From positions 682,001-746,000 of the forward strand of contig NC_019693.1 in assembly GCF_000317105.1 (NCBI RefSeq): a stretch of 64,000 nucleotides of DNA. Reading direction: 5' to 3'. The position numbers and the translations under genes are program-made. The first letter of the stretch is position 1. Each line of letters starts with the position of its first letter. Source of the DNA: Oscillatoria acuminata PCC 6304. GTDB lineage: Bacteria; Cyanobacteriota; Cyanobacteriia; Cyanobacteriales; Laspinemataceae. The notes beneath the pieces are model-generated. The model had not been told where the DNA came from and searched no databases. It saw only the letters and a program-made list of their open reading frames with translations. Below, one piece after another: positions 1 to 10,068 of the stretch.

Positions 1-350
1 ACATCCGGGGCCAAATTCCAATACTGCTCCCATAAGCCAAATAACACACCGCCCAGAAAATAGCACAGCATTCCAATCCCGATCGCCAGCCAGACATTCC
101 GTCCACTGACAATTTGGGGAGCGCGCCAATTTCTAAAACAGAGAATTGCAGCGCCCAAGAAAGCGGCTAATTCAAATACTAACGTACCGATTGAGTACCA
201 TAAGGGTCTCCCCATTCCAGGCGCTTCGGGTACGCTAAATAACAAAAAAAACAACAACGCTAAAACAGCCCAGGCGATTCCGGCAACCACCAGGGTCTGC
301 GCTGTAAACATCGGTTGAGAACTGGTTAACTTTTCTGAAGTCGTTCGCAT
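1..350 (-). CDS. Multi-pass membrane protein, 3' end outside window
   Basis: An open frame starts at ATG 350 on the minus strand and runs off the window start, giving about 116 residues. After a short hydrophilic start it has a hydrophobic stretch near residues 17-42, a second near 52-72 and a third near 85-105, so at least three membrane segments. The segment order is typical of small conserved cyanobacterial inner-membrane proteins, but I do not recognise the family. It lies 135 bases downstream of the conserved hypothetical gene on the same strand and could share its transcript. The function is unknown. Confidence 0.6.
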   Translation of the reverse strand, partial: MRTTSEKLTSSQPMFTAQTLVVAGIAWAVLALLFFLLFSVPEAPGMGRPLWYSIGTLVFELAAFLGAAILCFRNWRAPQIVSGRNVWLAIGIGMLCYFLGGVLFGLWEQYWNLAPD

Positions 351-485
351 AGAAATTCCCAAATTGCTAACGGGGCATCGGTCTTGGGGTCTAGGACTTT
401 CTTAAATGGAGAAACGGCTAAGGGCTTGCCTAGAGAGCCGTTTGTTAACGACAAGAGCACAGAACCTACTTGAAAAAACCCTCTG

Positions 486-1154
486 TTAAGACAGGGACCA
501 CATCTCACCGAGGGGAGATTGTCCAAGCCAATCTCTAAACTGTTTGCGTTCGGCTGAGGGCATATCTTCCAAGATATCTAAAGCTCGTTCTACAAAGCTG
601 GTATTCCCAAAATAGGCTTTGCCCAAGCGATAGAGTTCTTGCAACAGGGTATTCAAATGATGCTCTTGCCAAGACGGGACTTGAGCGCCGCCCAAGGGGT
701 CCATATTGAGCAACTGGTTGACCGCATCCGGTGATTCCGCTTGAGGGAAACGCCATTTTTTAAAGGTCTCAGCAATGTCTTTTTCAAATGAACCCGCTTG
801 GCGATTGCCCAGCAAGTCTTCTATATCAAAGAAAACCGCTTGCAACATTAAAAGACAGGCTTGGGTGTACAGGGGCGCTGCTGCTACCCCTCCATGAGCA
901 TCATCTGTCAACTGGTCCAGACGGATTTTTCCCCAAACACTGTATCGATCGGTCTCTTCAAGCAGTACGCAAGCTTTCCCACGGTTATCCGTTAGGTCCC
1001 TCCAGAAGGCCCTTGCCTCATCCGCCTGTTGAGCGCTAAATACGTTAATTAAGCGAAAGGTCTGACCTTGATAGTTCAAAATCGGTATTTGCTGACCCGT
1101 TTTTGGGTGCTGAATACCCGTTATTTCAACATCCTGCCGTTTCAGAATAAACAT
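486..1154 (-). CDS. Conserved cyanobacterial protein, Npun_F0813-like
   Basis: This encodes a soluble 222-residue protein with no signal peptide or membrane segment. The N-terminal third contains an ILNYQGQTFRLINVF stretch and the segment DNRGKACVLLEE, which I recall from a cyanobacteria-restricted family named after Nostoc Npun_F0813. The family has no established biochemical role, and the assignment rests on recognition, not on a search. The ATG at 1154 is the only sensible start, although no strong Shine-Dalgarno lies before it. The next gene downstream on the same strand is the membrane protein cut by the window start. Confidence 0.7.
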   Translation of the reverse strand: MFILKRQDVEITGIQHPKTGQQIPILNYQGQTFRLINVFSAQQADEARAFWRDLTDNRGKACVLLEETDRYSVWGKIRLDQLTDDAHGGVAAAPLYTQACLLMLQAVFFDIEDLLGNRQAGSFEKDIAETFKKWRFPQAESPDAVNQLLNMDPLGGAQVPSWQEHHLNTLLQELYRLGKAYFGNTSFVERALDILEDMPSAERKQFRDWLGQSPLGEMWSLS

Positions 1155-1587
1155 GACGCTGCCAATTGAGTCCTCGTGGCCTGTGGGTGCTGTCGGTTCA
1201 ATGGAAATGGCTTCAAGCCAGAGTTTCGTTTGTCGGCCTGCTTGGTTTCAAGATTAAGTTGAACCACACTTTGGCTTTAGTTTAGTCTGACTCACGCAGT
1301 TAACCGCAACTCGGCAAGTCTTGCTCATTTCCCTGGCGACGTAATTCAACGCCCTGACTAACCCTTATCTTACTCTATGCCTGATCCGGAAAAACCCCAA
1401 GCCTGTTATTCATCCTTTGAGAATAGACGCCGGCTGTTCACGGGAAAAAAACTCAATCGGTTGCGAAAGCGGCTATGCAAATGCCCTCTTGTTTGATAAA
1501 ATACAGAAATCAACCCGGGCAGCTACTTCGGTTTTTGGAGTCTGCAAGAGATGAAACTCAATCGGGGTGTTCGGGTAACCGTTATTT
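1155..1587. other. Intergenic, no gene seen
   Basis: No convincing open frame, RNA or repeat is visible between the divergent hypothetical gene and tRNA-Arg. The last 100 bases should hold the tRNA promoter; an AT-rich TAAAAT hexamer occurs near 1497, but no good -35 partner is at the right distance. Confidence 0.5.
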
Positions 1588-1661
1588 GGGTGCGTAACTC
1601 AGGTGGATAGAGTAGCGAACTTCTAATTCGTTGGTCGCAGGTTCGAGTCCTGCCGCACCCG
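1588..1661 (+). tRNA. tRNA-Arg(UCU)
   Basis: A full cloverleaf can be folded by eye. The acceptor GGGTGCG pairs with CGCACCC, the D stem is ACTC/GAGT, and the anticodon stem GCGAA/TTCGT encloses the loop CTTCTAA with anticodon TCT. The T arm is GCAGG-TTCGAGT-CCTGC. CCA is not encoded. It decodes AGA/AGG. Confidence 0.95.
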
Positions 1662-1695
1662 TTTCTCGGTTCAGGTTTTCCCCGATGGGGCCAAT

Positions 1696-1715
1696 CCTTG
1701 GCAATCAAGGGTTTT
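1696..1715 (+). terminator. Likely terminator of tRNA-Arg
   Basis: A short hairpin CCTTG-gcaat-CAAGG is followed by GTTTTCG about 35 bases after the tRNA. The stem is only 5 bp, so this is a modest prediction. A second imperfect hairpin (CCCTA...TAGGG at 1727-1753) follows and may act as a bidirectional stop before the convergent tRNA-Thr. Confidence 0.45.
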
Positions 1716-1806
1716 CGCCCCTCTTACCCTAATTTTTATCAAAAAAAATAGGGTCTAATCCTCTTTCAAGTCTTAGACCCCATTCTTTAATATTCTCAGC
1801 TTCCTA

Positions 1807-1878
1807 AGCCCGTGACGAGGATTGAACTCGTGACCTCACCCTTACCAAGGGTGTGCTCTACCACTGAGCTACACGGGC
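1807..1878 (-). tRNA. tRNA-Thr(GGU)
   Basis: On the minus strand the acceptor GCCCGTG pairs with CACGGGC. The D arm AGCTCAGTGGTAGAGC is canonical, the anticodon loop TTGGTAA carries GGT, and the T arm holds GTTCAATCC. CCA is not encoded. It follows tRNA-Tyr by 74 bases, probably in one transcript. Confidence 0.95.
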
Positions 1879-1952
1879 AGACAAAATCCAAACTTCAAAC
1901 GGTTAATCGGTCATGATTTCTTGACCATTTCCCTTGAACTTTGAAGGAATTG

Positions 1953-2037
1953 TGGTGGGCCGAGCTGGATTTGAACCAGCGTAGGCGTAGCCAGCGGATT
2001 TACAGTCCGCCCCCATTAACCGCTCGGGCATCGACCC
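1953..2037 (-). tRNA. tRNA-Tyr(GUA), CCA encoded
   Basis: This is a class II tRNA with a long variable arm. The acceptor GGGTCGA pairs with TCGGCCC (one G-T pair), the anticodon loop contains GTA in CTGTAAA, and the T arm reads GGTTCAAATCC. The discriminator A is followed by a genome-encoded CCA, unlike the two neighbouring tRNAs. Confidence 0.95.
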
Positions 2038-2138
2038 TTTTTTGTCCACAATTACTAATACTAGCAGAACTCTCACAGAAGTCAAGGGTTTAAGCTAACT
2101 TTTTTTTAAAGCCCGGGTTTCAACCTGACCCGGCGAGT

Positions 2139-3713
<1,575 letters not shown>

Positions 3714-3854
3714 CTAGTTGAAACTATAGGCGGATTGCAGCCCCCACCAAATTAAAAAGGCAATGCCGCCTAAAATTAACACAGAGGAAACCCCGACCAG
3801 CAATGGGCTGTCGGCCCCTTTAAATTTCATAATTCCACGATTTAAGTCTGACAT
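3714..3854 (-). CDS. Small single-pass membrane protein, 46 residues
   Basis: The ATG at 3854 is preceded by a good Shine-Dalgarno (TTAGGAGCG). The frame ends at TAG 3714-3716. The product has a polar N-terminus (MSDLNRGIMKFKGADSP) and one hydrophobic helix at about residues 18-39 ending in two tryptophans, then a short polar tail. This size and layout is that of the small helical subunits and assembly factors of cyanobacterial photosynthetic complexes. I cannot match it to a named Psb, Psa or Pet subunit, so the function is left open. It has a spacer of about 300 bases downstream and 1.2 kb upstream, so it is probably transcribed alone. Confidence 0.7.
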   Translation of the reverse strand: MSDLNRGIMKFKGADSPLLVGVSSVLILGGIAFLIWWGLQSAYSFN

Positions 3855-5083
3855 AGCGCTACGCTCCTAACTCAGGCACAACAAAGATTCAATGTTCGAT
3901 CACTCCTTACCCTCTGCGCCGGTTAAAAATCCGGGAGAGAGGGTCGTTTACTCCGGGGAGAACAAACTTGGCATTTCTCCCCTTTTTTCCCATTCTGGAG
4001 TCTGGGATCGAGTTTTCTCCCCCATCATTGTAACTGGGGAGTCTCCCCGAGAGGGAAACTGTCAAAGGGTGCGATCGCTCCTGATGTTGAAAAAGCACCG
4101 ATGAGTTGATTCCCCAATTCGTTCCCCAGTCTGAAAATCCCAGTTAGGGTTAGGAACGGTTGACAAAGAGACTCTCAGTATCCCGGTTTTAGGCTTGATC
4201 GCCCTCACTCATTAGCTTAGGCTCTTTTATAGTCCTTTTTTTAGCGAAATGAGGCTTTACATCCGGTGGGGAAAAATTTCCCGACTCCGTTTTATTTTAA
4301 TCTAAACTATCCGGAAAAGAAGCATTGAGAGAAAGTGAATATTTAAAGTCATGTAAAGTGCAGATTAATCCTTTGACTATCTGGATTGTTAGGGAATTCA
4401 ATCGGGCTTAACATGACCTGCTAAATCTCGGGAATGGGGGGTGAAATAGAGTGTTCTCGCGGTGTTTCTAGGCGCGGACTCCGGATGGAACAAGAGTTTT
4501 CCAATGAGGCAATTCAGGGAAAACGGGCGATCGGCCAGAGTCTGGGGCGGATTTCCTGGGGCGGGATCAGTCCAAGACTGATGGAAAAAAAATGGGAAGA
4601 TTGGATGATGAAATGCTGACATTTGTTGACGAGTTCAGGATTGCCTCATCTGCTCAAAGACCCGGAGAAATTCAGGGACAGACCCGGTTTCAACGAGCGG
4701 GACCTCCTAAACAATAGGTAACAGACACAGCGCCTTCGAGTCGCCCCTAAAGAGAGTCGGGATTAGGAATTTCGGGGGAAAATGCTCTGAACAAGCGATT
4801 AATAGCGGTTAGATGCTATAGTACATTGACACGAGATACAAGCTGCTGACCGTGCAACCGAACCGTCTCCACACCGGGAGCCTTACATCCAACAGGCCCC
4901 AAGCCAGAACCGCCAGGATAAGGAACTCCTCTTTTTGAAGGACCCTTACCCCTAGCCCCAGGAGTTCGATTGGGAAAACTTGTAGAAAAAGCAGCTATAC
5001 TGTATTTTGATAAAACTGACAATCAGGAGCGAAACTCGCTTCTTCTACGGAGCACCATTACAATAACTCGAAGCAATAACTGC
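3855..5083. other. Long spacer before rimO, no supported gene
   Basis: Open frames on both strands here (for example 3892-4104 and 4434-4619) lack ribosome sites and family resemblance. The 4434-4619 plus-strand frame is the most gene-like. Bases 4850-4970 are GC-rich and in frame with rimO except for one stop, which makes an old upstream extension possible but unproven. The rimO promoter is probably near 4990-5001, where TATACT occurs without a clear -35. Confidence 0.4.
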
Positions 5084-6439
5084 ATGGGCAACAAGCCAAC
5101 CATTGCTATCTCTCATCTAGGGTGCGAGAAAAATCGCATTGACACCGAACATATTCTGGGTCTGTTGGTACAAGCAGGCTACTCGGTGGATACCGATGAA
5201 GAAGTAGCAGATTACGTCATCGTCAACACTTGTAGTTTTATTCAATCGGCTCGTGAAGAGTCAGTCCGGACGCTGGTAGAACTGGCGGAGGCGAACAAAA
5301 AAATCGTCATTACCGGATGCATGGCGCAACATTTCCAGGAACAACTGTTTGATGAACTGCCCGAAGCAGTTGCAGTTGTGGGAACTGGGGATTATAATAA
5401 AATCGTAGAAGTGATTGAACGAGTCGAAGTCGGCGAGCGAGTCACAGAGATTTCCGCAGAACCGACTTATATCGCCGATGAGACGACACCGCGCTACCGG
5501 ACGACTACCGAAGGTGTAGCGTACCTGCGGGTCGCGGAGGGATGTGATTACCGCTGTGCATTTTGCATCATTCCGCATCTTCGGGGAAACCAGCGATCGC
5601 GCACCATCGAGTCCATCGTAGCGGAAGCCCAGCAATTGGCAGCCGAGGGCGTCCAAGAAATTATTTTAATTTCTCAAATTACCACCAACTATGGGTTAGA
5701 CCTATACGGTGAACCCAGACTGGCGGAACTGCTGCGTGCATTGGGCGAGGTAGATGTCCCCTGGATTCGGATGCACTACGCCTATCCTACGGGACTGACC
5801 CCGAAAGTGCTGCGGGCGATTCGGGAAACCCCCAACGTGCTGCCGTACTTAGATTTACCGTTGCAACACTCCCATCCAGAAGTGCTGCGGGCGATGAATC
5901 GGCCCTGGCAAGCGGGGGTCAATGATCGGATTATCGAGGGAATTAAAGCAGCGGTGCCGGATGCGGTGTTGCGAACCACCTTTATTGTGGGATTCCCCGG
6001 CGAAACCGACGAACATTTTGATCACCTGTATCAGTTTGTTCAACGTCATGAGTTCGATCATGTCGGCGTGTTTACCTTCTCCCCGGAAGAAGGAACCCCT
6101 GCCTATACGCTCCCCAATCAACTCCCGCAAGAGGTGATGGATGAACGGCGGGATGCCTTGATGGAATTGCAGCAGCCGATTTCACTGAAGAAAAATCAAG
6201 GGGAAGTCGGTAAGGTTGTAGACGTATTAATCGAACAAGAACACCCCGAAACTGGGGAGTTAATAGGCCGATCGGCGCGATTTGCGCCAGAAGTGGATGG
6301 GTTGGTCTATGTTCGAGGAAATGCACGTCTGGGTTCCAGGGTGCCGGTGGCGATCGCCAGTGCTGACGTTTACGACCTCTACGGTCATGTTGCCACGGTA
6401 GCTGACCTCGTGCAACGGGAATCAATTGCCCTCGGTTAA
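5084..6439 (+). CDS. rimO: Ribosomal protein S12 methylthiotransferase RimO
   Basis: RimO is a radical-SAM enzyme that adds a methylthio group to an aspartate of ribosomal protein S12. From the ATG at 5084 the protein has 451 residues, close to the family norm. It has the N-terminal UPF0004 cysteines (C14 in HLGCEKN, C50 in NTC, C79 in GCM), the radical-SAM CxxxCxxC (C154, C158, C161) and a C-terminal TRAM-like domain. An in-frame ATG at 4970 would add 38 residues unlike the family, so I prefer MGNKPT. The next gene on the same strand is crhR. In Synechocystis rimO and crhR form a cold-regulated operon whose transcript is processed, and the order is kept here. Confidence 0.95.
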   Translation: MGNKPTIAISHLGCEKNRIDTEHILGLLVQAGYSVDTDEEVADYVIVNTCSFIQSAREESVRTLVELAEANKKIVITGCMAQHFQEQLFDELPEAVAVVGTGDYNKIVEVIERVEVGERVTEISAEPTYIADETTPRYRTTTEGVAYLRVAEGCDYRCAFCIIPHLRGNQRSRTIESIVAEAQQLAAEGVQEIILISQITTNYGLDLYGEPRLAELLRALGEVDVPWIRMHYAYPTGLTPKVLRAIRETPNVLPYLDLPLQHSHPEVLRAMNRPWQAGVNDRIIEGIKAAVPDAVLRTTFIVGFPGETDEHFDHLYQFVQRHEFDHVGVFTFSPEEGTPAYTLPNQLPQEVMDERRDALMELQQPISLKKNQGEVGKVVDVLIEQEHPETGELIGRSARFAPEVDGLVYVRGNARLGSRVPVAIASADVYDLYGHVATVADLVQRESIALG

Positions 6440-6811
6440 GGAATCCAGATTTTCTGGGGACGTTTGGGACGGTTTTTGGTATGGTCTTTAACAGCTATGT
6501 TGAGATCCTCTGCAATTGAAAAGCTCGTTCAATCCCTGCCCCGGATCGGTGGCCCGGGCCTTAAGACAGAAAGCCCGATTCTACCGTGCCTTTTCTTTAC
6601 ACATCTTGTAACTAAAAGGCAAATCAGACGTACCCCTCAACATCCGCTAATCTCAATTAGCATCAATACCAATTCTATTTTTATGCTCTACATCGAAAGC
6701 GTATCTGTCCTAGCTCTAAATATCTAAGAGCAACCCCATGTAGCATCAAAAACGAGAAATGGTATTAGCTGCCCTTGAGCAGCACCAAACTCAAACGTTT
6801 TAGGAGAATAA
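6440..6811. other. rimO-crhR spacer / crhR leader
   Basis: This 372-base spacer probably contains the crhR leader. It ends in a strong Shine-Dalgarno (TTTAGGAGAATAA) before the ATG, and it contains a small inverted-repeat element at 6665-6767. In Synechocystis the corresponding spacer is processed by RNase E and gives small RNAs. Whether that holds here cannot be read from sequence. Confidence 0.5.
6665..6767. repeat. Miniature inverted-repeat element in rimO-crhR spacer
   Basis: The left end reads AATACCAATTCTATTTTTATG. The reverse complement of the right end reads TAATACCATTTCTCGTTTTTG. The ends match over about 28 imperfect positions and enclose about 50 bases with no frame. This is the look of a non-autonomous element with terminal inverted repeats. 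Confidence 0.65.
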
Positions 6812-8266
6812 ATGACTGTTTCATTTCAAAGTTTAGGTCTTTCAGAAGAGCGCGTACAACAACTAGAAAAACTTGGTTTTACCGAACCGAGCCCCATTCA
6901 AGAACAAGCCATTCCTAAACTGATGGCAGGACAGGATGTAGCCGGACAAGCCCAAACGGGAACCGGCAAAACTGCGGCATTTTCTCTGCCCATTTTGGAG
7001 CAGATGGATGTTAACGACAAGAATGTTCAAGCGCTGATTCTGGCCCCAACCCGGGAACTGGCGATTCAAGTCAGTAATGCGATTCGCGAATTAACCGACG
7101 ATCGCCGAGTCCGGATTTTTGCCGTGTACGGTGGGTCCTCCATTGAGCGCCAAATTCAGCGCTTGGAACGAGGGGTTCAGATTGTGGTCGGTACCCCCGG
7201 ACGGGTTCTGGATTTACTCAACCGTGGGCATCTCAAACTGGATACCCTCACCCATCTCGTCCTCGATGAAGCGGACGAAATGCTGAGTATGGGCTTTATT
7301 GACGATGTGGAAAAAATCCTCGCTCGCGCCCCCAAGGACCGTCAAACGGCCTTCTTCTCCGCCACGATGGAACCCTCCATTCGTAAGCTGATGAATAAGT
7401 TCATGCGCGATCCGGTGACGGTGAAGATTGACCAACAGAAATCAACGCCGAAGCAGATCGACCAAGTAATCTACATGGTCCCTCGCGGCTGGTCCAAATC
7501 TCGGGCCTTACTGCCAATTTTAGAATTGGAAGACCCCGAAACGGCGATCGTCTTTGTCCGCACCCGACGGGCGGCGGCTGAACTCACCAGCCAATTGCAA
7601 GCGGCAGGTCACAGTGTGGATGAATACCACGGGGACCTTAACCAGTCCCAGCGGGAACGGTTAATCGATCGCTTCCGCAAGCAACAAGTGCGCTGGATTG
7701 TCGCCACGGATATTGCCGCACGAGGTTTAGATGTGGATCACCTGACCCACGTGATTAACTACGATTTACCGGATCAAGTGGAAAGCTACGTCCACCGGAT
7801 CGGACGCACGGGTCGCGCCGGTCGTGAAGGGACTGCTATTTCCCTGATTCAGCCCTTTGACCGGCGCAAGCTCCAACAAATTGAGCGGCACCTGCGTCAA
7901 ACTCTGAAGATTCGCTCGATTCCGACTCGCTCTCAAATTGAGGCGCGGCATCTGGAAAAACTGCAATCTCAAGTTCGGGAAATTCTCAGTGGCGAGCGTT
8001 TGGCTTCGTTCCTGCCCATCGTCGCTCAACTGAGTGAAGAGTATGACCCCCACACGATCGCGGCAGCAGCCCTGCAAATGGCTTACGATCGCACTCGTCC
8101 CAACTGGGCGAACAATATCTCGGAAGATGCGCCGGAAGAAGATAACTATTCTGACAAGCGCTATGACGACCGTGGCGATCGCTCCTCTCGGTCTTTCTCG
8201 AAGCCGATCAAGCGCTCAAAACCTCGTAACTCTTCGTCGCGAGAGCCCATTGGCGAACGTCAGTAG
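6812..8266 (+). CDS. crhR: DEAD-box RNA helicase, CrhR type
   Basis: This is an ATP-dependent RNA helicase that remodels RNA duplexes. In Synechocystis CrhR responds to redox state and cold. The 484-residue protein shows all motifs in order: Q motif (GFTEPSPIQ), Walker A AQTGTGKT at 47-54, PTRELA, TPGRVLD, DEAD at 152-155, SAT, then RGLDV and HRIGRTGRAGR. The tail after residue 440 is rich in Arg, Ser and Asp, as in CrhR-like proteins. The start at 6812 has an AGGAGAA ribosome site. Close linkage to rimO supports the crhR name over a generic DEAD-box helicase. Confidence 0.92.
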   Translation: MTVSFQSLGLSEERVQQLEKLGFTEPSPIQEQAIPKLMAGQDVAGQAQTGTGKTAAFSLPILEQMDVNDKNVQALILAPTRELAIQVSNAIRELTDDRRVRIFAVYGGSSIERQIQRLERGVQIVVGTPGRVLDLLNRGHLKLDTLTHLVLDEADEMLSMGFIDDVEKILARAPKDRQTAFFSATMEPSIRKLMNKFMRDPVTVKIDQQKSTPKQIDQVIYMVPRGWSKSRALLPILELEDPETAIVFVRTRRAAAELTSQLQAAGHSVDEYHGDLNQSQRERLIDRFRKQQVRWIVATDIAARGLDVDHLTHVINYDLPDQVESYVHRIGRTGRAGREGTAISLIQPFDRRKLQQIERHLRQTLKIRSIPTRSQIEARHLEKLQSQVREILSGERLASFLPIVAQLSEEYDPHTIAAAALQMAYDRTRPNWANNISEDAPEEDNYSDKRYDDRGDRSSRSFSKPIKRSKPRNSSSREPIGERQ

Positions 8267-8477
8267 AGGGTAGTGCCGGTCAGGGGGAATTCGGAATCGG
8301 GACAATGGGTCTGGATCCCTCTTCCCCTAGATTGATGGCTAACCTCTAGAGGGGATTATCTGGCGATCGCTAGAGCATCCCTCTCCACAGTCCCATAAAA
8401 GCTAACTGGCTGGTCAGCATTTTGAGAATGCCACCGGCCATCATTTTTTTTGGTCTTCCGCATCTTTGGAGAAACTG

Positions 8478-8676
8478 ATACGGAATTCGGTTTTAAAAAT
8501 AAAAACCCGCACCCTCAAGGGTGGGGCTATACAGACGAAGCCCGCCTGCGCGGGCTAAGAGAATCCGGTTGTCATAGTCTGCAAAAACCCGCACCCTCAA
8601 GGGTGGGGCTATACAGACGAAGCCCGCCTGCGCGGGCTAAACAATAAAATAGACTTTTACCAACCGGATTTGGTAT
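8478..8676. repeat. Type-1 miniature element, two core modules
   Basis: The outer ends are ATACGGAATTCGG and CCGGATTTGGTAT, which form terminal inverted repeats. Inside are two copies of a core made of hairpin CACCCTCAAGGGTG and hairpin GCCCGCCTGCGCGGGC (about 8508-8558 and 8589-8639). Between them lies an internal end remnant (GAATCCGGTTGTCATAG). Other type-1 copies have one core and are 122 bp, so this looks like a tandem or nested pair. Confidence 0.75.
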
Positions 8677-8682
8677 GAGCTG

Positions 8683-8952
8683 TAAGGGAACTCCAAAAAA
8701 TAAAACCTCCAAAACGTTCGTTAACGTTCGTTTGTAGTGATGGATCAACGGAGTAGCCCCGTCAATGTAGGGGCGCAATGCGCAGGCCCCAGGGGCCTGC
8801 GCATTGCGCCCCTACACATATGAACGGGGATGATTTATATTTTGCAATCCCCTTATATTTTGCAATCCCCTTATAGGGCCTGCGCATTGCGCCCCTACAC
8901 ATACTTTCCTTTCAGTTGAACGGTTGGATGATTTATATTTTGCAATCCCCTA
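8683..8952. repeat. Type-2 miniature element with repeated right ends
   Basis: The left end is TAAGGGAACTCCAAAAAA. Right ends of the form TTTGCAATCCCCTTA occur three times (ending near 8855, 8873 and 8952), as if the end had been duplicated. The body contains AACGTTCG direct repeats, the sequence CAGTTGAACGGTTGG and a perfect palindrome at 8766-8816. A second, simpler copy lies at 34916-35065 and a variant at 48387-48527. Confidence 0.7.
8766..8816. repeat. Perfect 25-bp-arm hairpin (TGTAGGGGCG family)
   Basis: Two arms of 25 bases pair perfectly around a single-base loop. The arm begins TGTAGGGGCGCAATGCGC. Related hairpins are at 9207-9260, 33403-33432, 34980-35008 and 61437-61490. Confidence 0.85.
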
Positions 8953-9182
8953 AGGTTGATGCATAAGTCCTGTTTTTTTAGGGCAGTCCCCCTCAATTTT
9001 GTTGATGGGGGCTTTTTAGATTTGAAGCTATGGGACTCATGATACGGAATCCGGTTGTCATACCAAATCCGATTGTCAAAAGTCGATTTTCTCTTCAGAG
9101 AAGCGCAGGGCTCTGGTGAGCACCGTCGAACCACGGGCTTCGTCTGTGGAGCCAGACCCTTGAGGGTGCGGGTTTTTATAGA

Positions 9183-9373
9183 CTAGCCCTGTCAAGGTGT
9201 GTAGATTGTAGGGGCGTATTGCATACGCCCTCTTTTGGGCGTATGCAATACGCCCCTACAAGAAACCCTGATTTTTCGTCATCAAATTTACCTCTTGTAG
9301 GGGCGCGAGAGTGATCGCCTGTCCAAGAAATAAGGATTTGGGGTCATTAAATTTATCACCTTGACAGGGCTAG
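9183..9373. mobile_element. 191-bp MITE with 10-bp target duplication
   Basis: Terminal inverted repeats CTAGCCCTGTCAAGGTG (17 bp, perfect) bound a 191-base element. Both sides carry the same 10-bp sequence TTTTTATAGA (9173-9182 and 9374-9383), the expected target-site duplication. The site is inside a type-1 element, so this insertion is the younger event. The body has no frame and contains the hairpin at 9207-9260. Confidence 0.85.
9207..9260. repeat. Perfect 24-bp-arm hairpin (TGTAGGGGCG family)
   Basis: Two 24-base arms beginning TGTAGGGGCGTATTGC pair perfectly around a six-base loop TCTTTT. It lies inside the 191-bp element. Confidence 0.85.
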
Positions 9374-9404
9374 TTTTTATAGACCTATCACTTGCATCCG
9401 GATG

Positions 9405-10068
9405 ACAGGGGGAGCCATTTATGATGAATTGATAACCCATTCCCTGTTAATTTCAGACTTTAGATAGAGGGCATTTTTAACTTTTTACTAATCATTGCTA
9501 GTCATAATAAGACTGAACCAGAGGGGCAGACTCCTTGCATCCTGGAAATGAAAGTTGTGATGACTAATTGTCAAGATTTTTCAGGCTTTAAAACTTATTT
9601 AAAGTTTTTTAAAGTTTTTTAAACCTATTTAAAAATTTTAATCTTTTTCTCAAGACTACACCATTTTAAGTCAGAAAGTCTATCACTTTTCAGACTAGAG
9701 AGGCTTGACATAAAAATTTTTTCAGCTATTTGCTTGTTTCTACTTTAAAGAAAAACTGAATATTTGCCTGACAGGGCGGAGGAAATAGGTGAAAGAACTT
9801 ACCTGATGATCTGCTTTTATTCTAGCCTGCCATCGCTTTTTTACTTGTTCTAACAAGGGTTTTGGCAATTTTCAAAGCATCAATTTCAGTGAACGGAGTC
9901 TCCAATCTCAAAGGCGGTAGACAAGCTCGATTGATTGGGTTAACATAGGGTTAATTTACGGTAAAATTAGCCCCTATTTTGAAGGGAACGGGGGCAACAG
10001 CCAGATTAAATATCCTTCCTTCCTTTAGGGAACCTTGTGAAAAATCTATAATATCAAGAGGGTTATCA
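9405..10068. other. AT-rich spacer upstream of membrane-protein gene
   Basis: No gene is seen. Bases 9590-9645 contain tandem TTTTTTAAAG-like runs. The region is much more AT-rich than neighbouring DNA and lacks HIP1 sites. The 3' end carries the promoter candidate at 9940-9967. Confidence 0.5.
9940..9967 (+). promoter_or_regulatory. Sigma-70-type promoter candidate
   Basis: TTAACA (9940-9945) and TAAAAT (9962-9967) are separated by 16 bases. Each matches the consensus at five of six positions. It lies about 100 bases before the membrane-protein start at 10069. Confidence 0.5.

Larger units (their letters stand above)
9060..9404 (-). repeat. Type-1 element split by another insertion
   Basis: The left end ATACCAAATCCGATTGTC is followed by a degenerate core (CGGGCTTCGTCTGTGGAGCC, then CCCTTGAGGGTGCGGG). 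The right part TTTTTATAGACC...CATCCGGAT resumes only after a 191-bp insertion at 9183-9373. The full copies at 60067 and 62153 show the uninterrupted order. Confidence 0.7.

Noticed and set aside
4434-4619. 61-residue frame in the spacer before rimO
   Set aside because: No ribosome site, no family resemblance, and an opposite-strand frame of equal length overlaps it.
4816-5022. Minus-strand frame opposite the rimO leader
   Set aside because: It overlaps the rimO start region, uses unusual composition and has no recognisable domain.
6464-6727. 87-residue frame between rimO and crhR
   Set aside because: It runs into the miniature element and lacks a start signal; the region is better explained as crhR leader.
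8450-8647. 65-residue frame with two identical halves
   Set aside because: The frame is made of two repeat cores (type-1 element); the apparent protein repeat is a by-product.
8478-8676. CRISPR array
   Set aside because: Only two copies of a core exist, with internal hairpins and element ends, no regular spacers and no cas genes.
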